The translations under genes and the position numbers were made by a program. Shown piece by piece: positions 1 through 12,433 of a stretch of DNA of 64,000 nt. The stretch is from Onchidella celtica (lineage: Eukaryota; Mollusca; Gastropoda; Systellommatophora; Onchidiidae). The stretch spans positions 45,111,021-45,175,020 of the forward strand of contig OZ007569.1 of assembly GCA_963931925.1 (NCBI GenBank), given 5' to 3'. Every line of letters begins with the position of its first letter. Within the stretch, counting starts at the first letter, position 1. Under the pieces are notes generated by a model, which saw only the letters and a list, made by a program, of their open reading frames with translations, had not been told where the DNA came from and made no database searches.

Positions 1-363
1 GCCTATCACGGCTGGTGTCAGAAGAAAGTTAGTGAGAGGAAGAGTGAGAGAAAGTGGAAACATCACAGCGAGACAGATGAGGATCTTCAGAGGAAGAGTG
101 GATTCTGTCATTAGATGTTTTGGCCTTTAACTTCCTGACTCTTCTAGAACCCCCGGCCACACCGAGTTCATGACTCTCGGTGTTTGTCACCTACCCTTTT
201 ATTTTTTTTTCCGTCGCCAGGTTTTTCGTTGGGTTTGAACCGGAGATAAACAGTGGTATTTGGCAATGCTCTATTTTATTTTATTTTATTTTTCTATTCT
301 ATTTTTATTTTATTCTCATTTTGAATTTTTTTTTTTTTTTGTTGTTGTTGTTCCAAAATTGAT
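1..363. other. Non-coding stretch with T-rich tract
   Basis: No coding signal is seen. A low-complexity T/A-rich run (TATTT-type repeats, then poly-T and a short TTG run) occupies about 271-353. The short frame crossing it codes only for Phe/Leu/Tyr runs and is not credible. Confidence 0.6.
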
Positions 364-548
364 GTGGAGAAAAATTGGGGTTATCAATTCCCAGTGCTCC
401 AGCAATTTAGAGTAAGCGTGGAAGATGAGTAAAAAATCTTAATTTTGCCAACTAAATTCTCAAAATTATTCTATGACGTCGACATGTACCACATCGGGCA
501 AATCCACGATAATTCTCTCTTTACTGACATGAGTTGTGGTGAATTATA
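364..548 (+). repeat. Dispersed repeat pair, copy 1
   Basis: This stretch is a diverged copy of 4029-4212 in the same orientation. Shared landmarks in order are CCAGTGCTSCAGCAATTT, then TATTCTATGACG, then GTGAATTATA at the right end. Spacing is similar with small indels. No coding capacity is conserved between the copies, so this is a dispersed repeat of unknown class. Confidence 0.6.
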
Positions 549-1205
549 GGCCTACTTAATTGAAGGTTTTCAGAGTTCAGAAATAAGATATTTTTTAAAG
601 ATATTTTTTATCATTATTATGATTATTTATTGCTATCGTGGGCTCTCCAAATTACATTTTTTGGTTTACATGTTGCCACATTCCAACTTGAGAGAAGCAA
701 TGTACGTCGTAACGGTGTTGACATACTAAGACCGTTGTAATAAATACAATGATGATAATAATGATGTCATTTTTATTCCGAAAAAAAAAACAACCGGTAC
801 AAAACACCAGTAGAATCGTGGATGTGACTGATATTGTCTAACATAATTGGTGTTCTCGATACCAGTACTTCATCTCGCCCATCTCGCTTTTCATTGCTTT
901 GTACATGGGCCGAGAACCGGCCAAATGCCGGTGGAAGAGGCCGGAAGTAGAATGTTATCCGGCTTACGTTGACAGTCCATGGCCCTGCGGAGACTGGCTG
1001 AGGGGGGAGAGGGAAGTCTGTCAAGGTTAGATTGGTGGGACGCTGGGGAACGTGCTGGAATCTTCACCTTGGTACGGGAGAAATTGATGAGATTGGAGGG
1101 GGGGGAGGGGGGAGCTTAATGTGCATTGTGTGTGAGCCGCTGCAGGGATGTGGTTGTTGTTGTTGTTGTCGCAGATGAACTGTATGAAAGAATCAAAGGA
1201 CAATG
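549..1205. other. No gene seen
   Basis: AT-rich sequence with no supported gene. A short ATGATAATA-type tail at about 748-768, following TAATAAATACAATG, resembles the tail of a retroposon, but no body could be recognised. G-rich runs lie near 1097-1115 and a short TTG run at 1151-1169. Confidence 0.4.
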
Positions 1206-1468
1206 TCGTCACTGCTCTACGCTAATGGCATAAGTACAGTTTGACACTTTTGACATATTAAGAAAAACAACAGTTTTTTTTTCTGTCATTAATGTGACAT
1301 AAGCCATTATGATTTTATTGGATTACAGTATTACAATTTCCCACTGGCGCATTTCTTTTTGTATAATAAATTATTATCTGATAGCTCTCATACTCTGGAA
1401 CGCATTCAACTGTCAGTTGTCTTTTGGCGTAAGTCTGACTTATGCCATGATCGCAGAGCAGTGACGAT
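1206..1468. mobile_element. Small TIR element (MITE-like)
   Basis: The two ends form an imperfect inverted repeat of about 34 bp. The left end carries TCGTCACTGCTCT followed by ATGGCATAAGT (1225-1235). The right end carries the reverse complement, ACTTATGCCAT at 1438-1448 followed by AGAGCAGTGACGA. The 263-bp unit has no coding capacity. Superfamily is unknown, and no TSD is evident. Confidence 0.55.
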
Positions 1469-3318
1469 GTGAGGCCTTTGCTGTAGATTGTGTTAGTGAT
1501 GAAAGAAATGTTTGGGGTATCTTGTCGCTGTCGCCACTACTGCTACTGCTGCTGATGCATGAACCGCTGCTGCCGGCACCGCTCTGAGCTCATCATTCTG
1601 GCATGCCTATTTCATTACCACAACAAAGATTCGTGCAGCTATATTGCAGAGCTGACATTCTGACGAAAATGTGGATGTCTTTGGGGGGATGGGATGGGGG
1701 GGGGGGCGGGAGTTCCTGAACTATGTCGCCATAGCAAAAAGTTTAATATTATAGAATATCCCCGAGAAACTAAAGGGACTTACTTTTGTACCATTTAAGG
1801 TATGTTTCTGGTTTTGCCCTTCCAGTTTTTCTTCCTTCAATTTTCAGATAAAAACAAAAGGTCCACAATATTAGCTGCATTGTTAGCGCCTTTGTCAATG
1901 TTTTCTCCATTTTTGACTCCAGTATGACGGGAAAGGGAGGTCTCAGCGTTATTGAAGTTTAAACTTATACTTTTATCGTGAAAGTACAAGAAAAATGAAA
2001 AATGCACATGAGGTGGCAAAATACTTGAAACGTGTAAAAAAAAATTTGTCAAAAGTACATCCTAAACATAGACACGCTCTGGATTCAAAGATGATTCAGA
2101 CAAATCTGTGGTCAAGACAAACAGTTGTTGTGAGGAACAATCTTAACAAAAACGATCCAAAGAAAAGAATAATGGAACAGAGAAAGAGTGGTCCTGTGTG
2201 CGTGGCAAAAAACAAAAGCGAGAAAAAGAATGAACATTTCAAGGGTGTAAAGAACATCCGTGGTCAAAGTCTTAGCTGACAGTTCTATAACATTTCCCTG
2301 CTGACAATGGATCACAATGTCCTTCTTTAGAGCTTACACTTCCCTCATCAGATTCAAATCGTGCCTTAAATTTACGGTCCAGGGATACTAACGTCAAATC
2401 CGTCTCCCAAATTGAGATATAGAGAAAAAAGGAAAGAAGGAAAACAGGGGGAGAATACCAACCCAACATAGCAGTACTTCCAAAACAGAGCGGGATTACC
2501 TTCCCTTTGATAGCCGGGTCGTATTTCTATTTTCCCATCTTTCCCCATCGTTTTCTATCAAACAATGGGTTCAATTTTTTGCCGTCTCCACGAAAATCTT
2601 TTATGCCGACGCCCACAGGTACTTCAGTCGGACTTGTAAGGTGGTCAGGGAGCTCATAGAATTTCGGTGTCTGACAGCTCAGAGGTGGAGACAGTGGCGA
2701 GTTATGGACAATAATAGTTGTATCCGGTGTCCTTGCAAAGCACTGCGGTCGCAAACCTAATGTTTTCCTTTCTGCTTGAACGATCACCTACGACCTGGTG
2801 CCTGTATGGTCCTTATATTTATACAAGTTCTTGGAGAAACCTCGGCCCCGGAGCTAAGTCAACACGCTGAGTAAGGGAAGTTAACCATGCGAGAGGGGGC
2901 TTGATTAAGGAAAGTAATAGTATAGATTCTGATAATGGTCGGTCGTGTCCAAAGCACAAGCAGGGATTGTTTCCCTTCAGCGAGATCTCACGAGTAAAAA
3001 CTACCAATTTACAATCCCCAAATAGCCAGATTGTTTCGTTTCTGTGGGCCACTGCGGGCCCCTACAGTGCACTACACATTGAACTCGCATCTTTTCTATT
3101 CTTCAGCATAAGCTGTCTTTCAATATGTCACCGCAGATTCCACACGTTTCATTTTCTTTCATTAGAATTTATTAACTAGTCCTGTTCTTTGTCCGGGAGT
3201 TTTGTCAGTGTAGTATAGACCTTGGCAACGTTTCAGGCAAAACTTAATTATTCTTTTTCCACATGTAGACTATGTTGATTTTCAATGCCCCAGGAGTGGA
3301 AAAGAGACTAAGGTGAGA
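1469..3318. other. No gene seen
   Basis: No gene can be supported here. An 11-base poly(G) run sits near 1697-1708. A 94-codon lysine-rich frame (1995-2279) is open by composition only: it has no recognisable domain, and overlapping open frames occur on the other strand. Confidence 0.4.
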
Positions 3319-3421
3319 ATCACACTAAGCCCGGAAAGACGCAGCCAGTTGCTGTCAGCAAAATGTACAACCAAAAAAATAATGGCCGAAGCTGGCTGTT
3401 TGTGACCGGGCTTAGTATGAT
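3319..3421. mobile_element. Short foldback element
   Basis: A nearly palindromic 103-bp unit. The left arm reads ATCACACTAAGCCCGG then a GCAGCCAGTTGCTG-type segment. The right arm, read on the minus strand, gives ATCATACTAAGCCCGG then CAGCCAGCTTCGG. Arms are about 35 bp with a short loop. It may be a small MITE or the collapsed ends of one. A related CCAGGCTTAGTAAGA motif follows at about 3505. Confidence 0.6.
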
Positions 3422-4028
3422 AGGGTCATCCCACATTAACCAAGAAAATATAAGTAATCAATATAATGTGCACTCCTTGTCTGCCAGCAGCTGACTGTAG
3501 AATTCCAGGCTTAGTAAGAAAGCCCCCTAATTGTGTAATATATATCTGAAATACATTTTAACTACAGTTTGACTGACACGACTTTCAAGGAAATATCAAA
3601 TGCAAAAAGGAGACTACATTTACGGAGATAATAACGTGTTTGACGTCACAAGATATTGTTTAAAAGCCTCCGTTCTCTCCATGAATTCCCGTTTCATATT
3701 TGGGTCCGAGATGAATAATTTCTCTACCACATTCCCACCCCCATCAAATTCAAATTCTATTTCTGGTAAATGAATAGGTCTCCTGTTTGCACACCAGCAG
3801 TTCCTAGTCCAGATTCCTGCCTCTGACTTTGTCACCATCCTCTCCTCATCATTAAAAGTGATATAGATCTCTAAGATATAGGAATCAACATTGGGTGCAT
3901 TTTATGTCAGGTTGACAAGCAAACGAAAGGAGGATACACAGATGCTTTGGGACAGCAGTAAGTGATATAAAATGTTCATAAATGCAAATACATTAAAGTG
4001 CAGCTGAAGTGTCAAGGGTAACTCATGG
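3422..4028. other. No gene seen
   Basis: Unremarkable AT-rich sequence. No splice-flanked open segment, RNA gene or repeat end could be supported. Confidence 0.4.
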
Positions 4029-4212
4029 AGTGGAGAATACAGGACGTTATTATTCCAGTGCTGCAGCAATTTGGAGGGAGCGTCCATGATGACAAAAATT
4101 CTGAATTTTTGCATTCTGAATTCCTAAGTGTATTCTATGACGGGCAGATCTACCGCAAAGGGAATACCCGCCATAATGTTTTCATTGGTGGCAAAAGTTG
4201 TAGTGAATTATA
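4029..4212 (+). repeat. Dispersed repeat pair, copy 2
   Basis: Diverged copy of 364-548 in the same orientation (see the shared landmarks given there). The 63-codon frame starting at 4025 lies wholly inside this repeat and is not kept open in the other copy, so it is not treated as a gene. Confidence 0.6.
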
Positions 4213-6105
4213 TTAAATTACAAGTCTTCGAGTTGAGATCTTTAGATTCAAGCTTTATGAAAATGTTGCTTTTAGGCTGACGAGCATTTCAGAGTTATGC
4301 CAATCATTCGTTTGTTTTTCGTTATGTGGCGTGGAATGACGGGAAATATTTTGATGAGCGCACCTGGAAAAACACTAGGAGACAGGTACAAGACCCATGA
4401 TTGATCAGTTTTGAAATATTCAAAGATTTAGAAAGAAATTACGAAAACGAAAACGGTACTACGAAAATACAGCACTGGGGCGGGATGGTAAATGGTGCGG
4501 ACGATAATAAATTGCCAGATAACTGTCATATAATTATGCAGACAGACAATCAAGTAAAGTTGACAAAGGTGGTAGAGATGAAGTGTAGTTCAACTTGCGG
4601 AGACAGACAGACAAACGGACGACAGATAATAAGACAGATTAAAAGCCTATACCCGCAGGAGATCAGGATCTGTAGCCAGTAGTTCATCACTTCTTGAATA
4701 AATAAAGAGAAATCCTTTCGAGCGCTCTCTGTTTATTTCCTATAATGACAGCTAAACCCAGATGCATTTGTGTCTAAGCCCACTTGATTTAAAACAAACT
4801 ATAAAACAAGATAAAAATTCTGCTGTTGTATGGAACTTTGCCTCAGATTTCTCTTTCCCTCTTGCTATTGCGTTCTCGTGAAGATCGTGGAAGCAAAATT
4901 TTTTCTTTAAATTTTTTTTTCTTACGTCCACTTCCATTCCATTTCCTAAATCAGATCGGATTCAGATGAAAGAAAAAGAAACTGCCGGGTTTGAAATTCA
5001 GCAGCTCTTGAATTTTTCCCCCAAGCTCTTCCTAAGCCAAATTTAAATGTCTCTAATGAAAGTTTAATGGAGATGGCTAACAGAGCAGAATCACGGATAG
5101 CTCGAATGTGTTTGTTTTAATTTCTTAAATTCTATCCCAGGCATTCCCTTGGTGATTGAAATCTGGGGAAAGATGGACATTACCAAATATTCCGTTAAAG
5201 GTTTCAGTGAGATTTTTAACACGAAAAATTTGCTTTCGTTAACAGCTTCGAGACATTTGCATTAAAAGTACTAGATCTACACTCCACTGTCTTTCTTTGC
5301 ACTGGGTGTAAGATTTCGAAAAGATAGGTTTTTGAGCATTAACAGAAGCTTTGCTTTTTTTTTGTTTGTTTGTTGTTGTTTTTTTCACGCCGAATGCAAA
5401 AAGTACCATCTTTATTTCAGGGAGCATTTTAACTTTAACTTAAAGGAAGCAGCAGAAGGAACGACGCTCTGCAGTTGTAGGTATAATATAAAATGGTGTT
5501 TTTGTACGCTGGAGTACGCTTTAGATGTTGGGCTTTAATTTCTTTTCACGTGGCCAAGAGATAGAATGTCGACCGGACACGCCATAAACTCCACACCCGA
5601 AGTCAAATTTGAGCACCCCTCCCCCCCCCCCTTTTTCTCTTTATTTCATTTCCCCCCCCCCCCCCCTAAAATCAGATTTTCTACAAATTTCAGTCTTTAA
5701 CAGTTATGAAAATTTGAACATACATCTTTTGTATGAACTTGTACAAAGTACAAAACAAACTACAGACAGGGCAGCGTTGAGAGAATAGTGAAAGAAAAAG
5801 TATCTACTCTGTCTTCATTACATACTGTAACCAGTTTCTGCCACTGAAGTTTGCCTCCCATAACAATGAAGTTACAGACAAACGTGGAGCTCTCTTGAAT
5901 GACAACCCGCTCCACTTGATGTCAGGGGTTGGTCGTCAAATTTGCACATTGGTTAGTAGATCAAATAAAGCGGAACTTGACAAGGATTATTCGTCTTGTG
6001 TGACCGGGTAGGTCGTCGGAAAAGACAAACCTCAAATCGGAAATGAAGATCGAAGTAGCGATACCGGAAGATAATGGTGGGTTTCCGTGTCAACACAGAA
6101 AGGTA

Positions 6106-6109
<4 letters not shown>
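4213..6109. other. No gene seen; poly(C) tracts
   Basis: No gene is supported. Two poly(C) runs of about 11-12 and 15 bases lie at 5621-5667, separated by a T-rich spacer. The remainder is AT-rich with short unsupported frames on both strands. Confidence 0.4.
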
Positions 6110-6174
<65 letters not shown>

Positions 6175-6256
6175 TCTCTCTCTCTCTCTCCCTCTCTCTC
6201 TTTCTTTCTTTCACTCTCTCCCCCCTCTCTCTCCCTCTACCCCTCTCTCTCCTTTT
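6110..6256 (+). repeat. (CT)n microsatellite
   Basis: A pure CT run covers about 6111-6166 and then passes into an interrupted CT/TTTC-rich tract. Ser-Leu frames on the plus strand and Arg-Glu frames on the minus strand here come from dinucleotide translation. Confidence 0.97.
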
Positions 6257-6259
6257 CTT

Positions 6260-6273
6260 TATCTATCTATCTG

Positions 6274-6349
<76 letters not shown>

Positions 6350-6416
6350 GCTATCTATCTATCTATCTATCTATCTAGCTATCTATCTATCTATCTAGCT
6401 ATCTATCTATCGATCA

Positions 6417-6492
<76 letters not shown>

Positions 6493-6534
6493 GTCTGTCT
6501 GTCTGTCTATCCTTCTATCTATCTATCCATCTAT
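6260..6534 (+). repeat. (TCTA)n microsatellite with CTAGC interruptions
   Basis: A tetranucleotide TCTA array of about 275 bp. Interruptions include TCTG units and recurring CTAGCTAT variants near 6350, 6377 and 6397. The variant units recur at similar spacing, which suggests local duplication of short blocks in addition to slippage. Confidence 0.95.
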
Positions 6535-7219
6535 CTATTTCTTCCTCTCACTCTCTAATTAATCCGCCTATCTTCCTGTATACCTCACTTTTCTTCTCTC
6601 ATCACTTCCTCACCGATTTCTCGTTAAATATCTTTCAAACTTGTTTCTCCTGCTCACTCAATAAAATATACTTGCTTTATCTTACAATATCACTGTTACG
6701 TTCTCACATCAGGAAAGTACCCCACCAGGCGGCCTAATGGGACAAGTGCTGTCCGCAGCTCCTGCTGAAGTTGTTGCATTGTTTAACTACCAGTCCAGTT
6801 TCTCCCTGATACAAGTGGACTTCTGTATGCCCAAAGAACTGACACACTCTATTGTCCTACGTACCACAACATGAGCAGGTGGACGGGAGGTGCCAAAGTT
6901 TTAATGCAGCTACTTTAACCTGTGTAAAATAAATGACTCTCGGGGGGAAAATGACAGGTGACATTGTGTATGTGGGAGGATGTTGTGGGAGGGTTACGGT
7001 ATTGTGCGCTGGTCCTTACGTGCCACTAGACAACCATGGGCTTTGTGGCCGACGGCTGCATGCGAACTTGACCATGTGGTGTAGTGGGATTTTAGGAGCG
7101 TACAGGGCATGGGCAGTGAACAGTTCCTAGTTGTCACAAAGCTTGTTCCGGGGTCTATTGGGCCATAAGAGTTGGCAAAGTGTGAAAGGGGCCATAGGTT
7201 GAGTAGAAGTACTAATAGG
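6535..7219. other. No gene seen
   Basis: More GC-balanced than its surroundings. A 65-codon frame at 6933-7130 has a less biased composition than most frames here, but it lacks a recognisable domain or splice context. Confidence 0.35.
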
Positions 7220-7386
7220 CAGATATGGGGGGTGGGGTGGATGAATGGATGGATGGATGGATGGATGGGTGGATGAATGGATCTATAGATGGATGGATGG
7301 ATGGATGGATGGATGGATGGATGGATGGATGAACGGATGGATCGATGGACGGATGGATGAGTAGATGGTGGATGGATGGATGGATG
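7220..7386 (+). repeat. (GGAT)n microsatellite
   Basis: GGAT tetranucleotide array with GAAT, GGGT, CTAT and CGAT variant units. The minus-strand frames across it are IHPS repeats produced by the tetranucleotide and are not genes. Confidence 0.95.
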
Positions 7387-7868
7387 TCACGAAGGAGAAG
7401 GGGAAGGAAAGAAAGCCGATAAAGGGAGAGGCAGCAAAGAGACAATGGCACTTATTATTAAGGTTATAACACATCAGCTTTTGAACATTTTTCCCGTAAG
7501 GCGAGAGGAAGACACTTACAATCCGCATTATTGTACAAGGTGGCTGTATAAACCAGTCATTCTTGACATGATTTTGCAGTTTTCATCCCTCATCTTCGCG
7601 AGAGATCCAACTGTGGACGCTCAAACGTCTACTAAATACCCTTCCCCCCCCTTCCCCCCACCCGTCCCCAAATAGTAAAAATATATTTTCGAATACGTGG
7701 ATTCTCATACAAAATTGCTGAAGAACCCCTGCTATGGGTCTGTGTAGACTATGTGTTGAGAACTCCGTCTCACGTCCTTGAATTCTGTCCAAAAATATAC
7801 AGTAATCTAACCCCACTTTAATTGTTTCTGAAAAACTTGAGTTCGAATTTTTTGCTTTGATTAAAGAG
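7387..7868. other. No gene seen
   Basis: No gene can be supported. A C-rich stretch lies at about 7642-7667. Confidence 0.4.
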
Positions 7869-7921
7869 ATGATAATAATGATGATGATGATGATGATGAT
7901 GATGGTGATGATGGTGGTGGC
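7869..7921 (+). repeat. (GAT)n microsatellite
   Basis: About 53 bp of GAT/GGT trinucleotides. Confidence 0.9.
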
Positions 7922-9129
7922 AGGAACCAGAGTTCTAACACACCGGGCATCACCATAAGTGCCCCACCTCCCTCCACCCTCCCACTCACCCCTTCCTCCA
8001 AGATCGATTCGAGGGTTTTCCTACTTATGGTCCCAGCGGCCAGCTGGTTCCATAGTTCTCCGGTTATCTGGCCTTGTCGTACATCCTTACTTCACCCCTT
8101 TAGAGAAAAGACAGGAAATAAAGCGTTTACTTTCATATCGGGGAAGTTGGACCAACCCTTTATCCCATCCACTGAAAGATTGGAAGGTCTTGTACACACT
8201 CATAGAGTTATCTTAGTTGGCAATAACAAATTAAGCCTTTTTTTTTTTTTTTGGCACACTTTGTGATTACGTCTAGCATTACTTAAGATTCGTCTTATTG
8301 ACTGGGTTGTGTTAACCTTCAGGTTTTGTTTATTTTTTCCAATGAGGAGGGCATTCTCTCTTCCCAGAAAGATCCCACTCCGTAATTTTTTATTATTTTT
8401 TTTGTTGGTCTTGTATATAATATGGGCACATTTGATACCATCCCTCGTGTGTACTGTGGCGCAGTACAAACTATTCTTGAGAGAATAAAATGTAATCATA
8501 GTTATTTTAGACCTGAAATGTAAACCAGGTCCCCGGGCATTGCCATGGTTCTTTCTTTCACCGACCGGGGGTAAATGGTAAATATTTCAGCAACACTTCA
8601 GGGATTCTTAATTTCTAATGCATACTGTGAAAACAGGGCCCTTGGATTTATGAACCCGGCGTTTCTATAGCGTCGTGTTGTCGCTGCTCTAAAATTCACA
8701 GACAAATAATGAAAACTGCTGATGTTGACTGTTGAAGAGAACTCAGATGGCTATTGAGTAGTAATGAAGTTCCCGTCCCTGTAGAGAGACGTGAAATGAT
8801 CAAACAATGAGGGAAAATTGATTAGGTGGGGCGTAACTTCAGGGCAAGGACCAGGCCAGGCTTGTAATCCACTGACGTCGCAATGATTAAAGACAAAAAT
8901 AAAAAAAAGGATATCCTATGACTGTCCTGGTGTAACTCGGCCTTGAACTCGCGGGCGGGGAGTTCGCATCCATTTACGGCTGTCTCACGTGCTGCTTAAC
9001 CTAAATATTTCCGTGATATAGGCCTTTTTATTTTTTTTTAACAACCGAGCGCGTTTTTAAAATTAATGTTTAATTCTACAGAATCAATATCTGGCCTTCT
9101 GGTGTCGTTAGCTGTCTGTTCCTGTTCCG
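7922..9129. other. No gene seen
   Basis: No gene is supported. A 15-base poly-T run is at 8239-8253. Overlapping frames at 7959-8266 look ordinary in composition but have no recognisable domain. Confidence 0.4.
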
Positions 9130-9171
9130 ATGAAGGGGCGAGAGAGAGACAGATAGACAGACAGACAGACA

Positions 9172-9700
9172 AAGATAGAAGAAGAAATTAGTAAAAGGAA
9201 TGGGCGAAGGAAAGACGCAGAAGGGACCGGAAGTTGAAAAATAAGAGAGAAAGGGTTGGGAGGAGGAGGGGGGGGGGCGAGAGAAAGAGAGAAGAAGAAG
9301 GAGGAAGAGACTAAGAAGAAATGAGAAAAATGAGAATGCGAAAGAAAGACGAAGAATGGCCAGGAAATGGGAGAGTGAAAGAGAGAAAGAGAGACAAAGA
9401 CAGAAGAAGAAATGAGTAAAACGAGAGGTCGAAATAAAGACGAAGAGCGGTAAGGAAATGAGAGAAAGAGAGACAAAGACAGAAGAAGAAATGAGTACAA
9501 TGACAAGGTGAAAGAAAGCCGAAGAACGGTCAGGAAATGAGAGAAAGACAGACAAAGACAGAAGAAGAAATGAGTACAATGACAAGGTGAAAGAAAGCCG
9601 AAGAACGGTCAGGAAATGGGAGAATGAGAGAGAGAAAGACAGAAGAAGAAATGAGTAAGGAGAGGGCGAAAGAAAGATGAAGAACGGGTATAAAATGGGA
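9172..9700 (+). repeat. GA-rich minisatellite, ~79-bp unit
   Basis: The phrase CAGAAGAAGAAATGAGTA begins at 9401, 9480, 9559 and 9640, giving periods of 79, 79 and 81 bp. More diverged units lie upstream from about 9172. The units starting at 9480 and 9559 are nearly identical, pointing to recent unit duplication. The minus-strand Ser/Leu/Phe frames up to 169 codons that cross it are a by-product of this repeat. Confidence 0.88.
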
Positions 9701-9703
9701 GCC

Positions 9704-9707
<4 letters not shown>

Positions 9708-9753
<46 letters not shown>

Positions 9754-9766
9754 AAGAGAGTCTCTG
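9708..9766 (+). repeat. (GA)n microsatellite
   Basis: GA dinucleotide run closing the GA-rich minisatellite block. Confidence 0.9.
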
Positions 9767-10824
9767 AGGGAAACAAATCATGAAAACAAGTTCAAGTTGT
9801 TTTTCCAAATGTCCCACATTTCAGAAACGATGAAAAATGATCACAATGACTTTCTGTGATAATATACCCAGCACAGAATTCTGGCCTAGACAGGACAAAA
9901 GAATCATTTACTCTCTGCAGACAGGTATGGATAGAATCGGTAATTACACAGAAACTGATGCTAATGGCTTGCCATAGAATATGCCAAAACACAATTCTGT
10001 AGCAATAATAACAACAATCCCAGACTTAATGTCTACATCTTATACAGATGGACGAGCCCATTATTTTGGACAGGGGGATGGAGAGGCAAACGAGAGGGAG
10101 GGGAAGCATAGGAGGAGTTGGGGGAAGGGGAGGAGGGGGGTGTCCGGTTGAAGTGGGATAATGTGATAACATGGTCGTTAGGCGAGAGATAAATAATGCT
10201 ACAATGATTGGGTGGACGTGATAAATGAGCTGGGGTATAGACAAGACACCAAACTGTGTACAGATATTACTGTCGGTTTCCTGTGCGTCTGTCTGCATTG
10301 TGTGTGTGTGTACAAGTGGGAGTTTGTACGTGCGTTCTATGAGAGTGGGACCACATTATTATGTCTGGTGCATAGTTACAATCTCGCATTGAGAAACCAT
10401 TGTGTTAAGATATAATTATTTACATGGGTCTTGTTGATGTTGTTGTTGTTGCTGTGGTTGTAGTTGTTGTTGTCTTGTCTCCCTTATCGCCCCTCCCGGA
10501 CTTTCAGAGAGTCCCCCCCCCCTCCCCTTCCCTGGTCACACTCCTCTCATCATTTCTGTCCCTGACATGGAATTCTTTAAACACACACATATTCAAACAA
10601 ACATACACACACACCTACACACAAAATCATAATTATACAACGAGGATGTTCTGTTATGCAGGTTCCTGAAAGTTCCTATACCACTCCACAGCCTCAGTGA
10701 TGTCAACGATGGTAGAAAAAAAGGCATGCAAAACACCTGAGAAGAGTCCTAGATAGTTGTATTATATAACTTGTATCTCGGCCAGCGAAATAGTTCATCT
10801 TAGTTGCTAAATATAGCAAATAAA
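9767..10824. other. No gene seen; small simple repeats
   Basis: No gene is supported. A TTG/GTT-rich tract at 10436-10475 translates to polyvaline, C-rich runs lie at about 10507-10525, and CA-rich sequence at 10580-10625. Confidence 0.45.
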
Positions 10825-10841
10825 TAGTTGCTAAAATAATT

Positions 10842-11000
10842 GGAAGTGCATAGGTAGGGAAGATATCCCCCACCTATACACTTTGCATAGGTAGGGAAGA
10901 CATTCCCCTACCTATTCACCTTGCATAGGTAGGGAAGATATCCCCTGCCTATTCACTTTGCATAGGTAAGGAAGATATCCCCAGCCTATGCAATCCCTAT
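10842..11000 (+). repeat. 38-bp hairpin minisatellite
   Basis: Four well-kept units of about 38 bp, each starting TGCATAGGTAGGGAAGATA and ending in an ACCTATGCA-like segment. Each unit is itself a stem-loop: GCATAGGTAGGG pairs with CCC..CCTATGC around a central GATATC-like core. Decaying units (for example GGTCGGGAAAATATT and GGCAGGGAAAATATT) continue to about 11170. Confidence 0.85.
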
Positions 11001-11640
11001 GTGCAAAGTGCATGCAGAGAAGATATTTCTTGACTCTTCACTTAACTTAGGCAAGGAAAATATTTTAGTCTCTGCATATTTTTTAGGTCGGGAAAATATT
11101 TCTTGTGTAATAAGTCTACTTTGCTTAGGCAGGGAAAATATTCCTTTCTTTCTGTGCTTTGCCTGCTCTGTTTGCGATAGCTATGAAACATTATAATTAT
11201 AGGTAATGATCATGTATCACACTCATCATCCGGCGGTAGGAAGCCAAATCAGCGCTTATCCCCATTACGACCTATTGGCGACAGTAAACCTAACCTACCT
11301 CTGTCAAAATATGGCAAAAAGAAAAAGCTGAAAGGAGAAAGGCGATTTCTGTTGTTCTTACGCTTCTTCAATTTACGTGCATGTATGAGGGGACAATGAA
11401 TTTGATAGGCTTTAATTTTAAGCCCATAGAGGTAGAATGTAATTACATGTATTATTGTAATTGAGCATGGCACCTATGAAAAGTCCAGAGTGGATCGATT
11501 GGGAGAGGAGAAAGGGGAACAAGCTGATGTTTCCTGCCTACTTGGGAAAACATAATAGGCCTACAGTAAAGCACATCTACACGAAGAATACACAGGTATT
11601 TAATTTGTTGAGGCACTTGTAGGTCAAGCATTCCAGGGAA

Positions 11641-11842
11641 TTTCCCAGCCAGGACCCCTACGCCAATCCGACGTATTTGTGTAAGATATCCCCGTAGAGT
11701 AGGTAGGATTACCGTAGGGGTGGGTTCCCTACATCAAACAGACGTCGGTCAATGCTGTAAACAGCGGGTCTACGAGGGAACGATGCCATTGCTTTGTGCA
11801 AACATCCTACACAGAGGATTACCTTAGGGTTGCTGGCTGGAG
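11641..11842 (-). mobile_element. MITE family C, copy 1
   Basis: The ends are inverted: TTTCCCAGCCAGGACCCCTA on the left and, read on the minus strand, CTCCAGCCAGCAACCCTAAG on the right. The interior, reverse-complemented, matches 60189-60419 and 43420-43565, sharing GATGTAGGGA and GGTAATCCTACC. Non-autonomous, with no ORF. Confidence 0.65.
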
Positions 11843-12433
11843 TGATGAAACTTCGACTACGCAGTAGTTCGACGACCGAACCCATCACATTTCAGTTCAT
11901 TCTCCACAAATTACCCAAGAGAGGAGAAACAAAAATTTTGAAACTATTTCAAGCTAATATTTGCTTCTTGCCAGTTCAGTATTGTCCACGCAGATTTATT
12001 TTGTTTGTTTTTCAATTTTGGTGAATAAAGAAATCGACCGATTACACCCCCCCCCTCCCCACACACACACAAGTTCAGTAAGCGCATGGTTACGTTATAG
12101 TCCATGCTGCCACACCACGAGGTCAGCTTCCATCTTGACCTCTGCTCGGAGTGGGCGATGGAGCAACGAGCCTTTGTCACAACGTTTTGCTTTGAGCTCG
12201 GTCTAGGCCGTTCCTCTGTCTCTTGTCTTTGCTGACTCGCCGACTGATTCGAATGATTTTGATTCATATAACCTCCTGTCGTCGACTGACTCGAATCGCG
12301 ATTAGCTCCTGCCGCCACTGGCTCGCCGACAACTAGAACTAATTCTATTTAATATCGCGAATTCGCGATTCAAATCAAATGCACTAAATTTAGACCACTA
12401 ATAATTCCACACGTTTAGTGATGACGTTGTACA

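Noticed and set aside
1995-2279. 94-codon lysine-rich ORF
   Set aside because: Composition-driven; no recognisable domain, and minus-strand frames overlap it.
10842-11000. CRISPR-like repeat-spacer pattern
   Set aside because: Units are contiguous hairpins without unique spacers, in a eukaryotic context.
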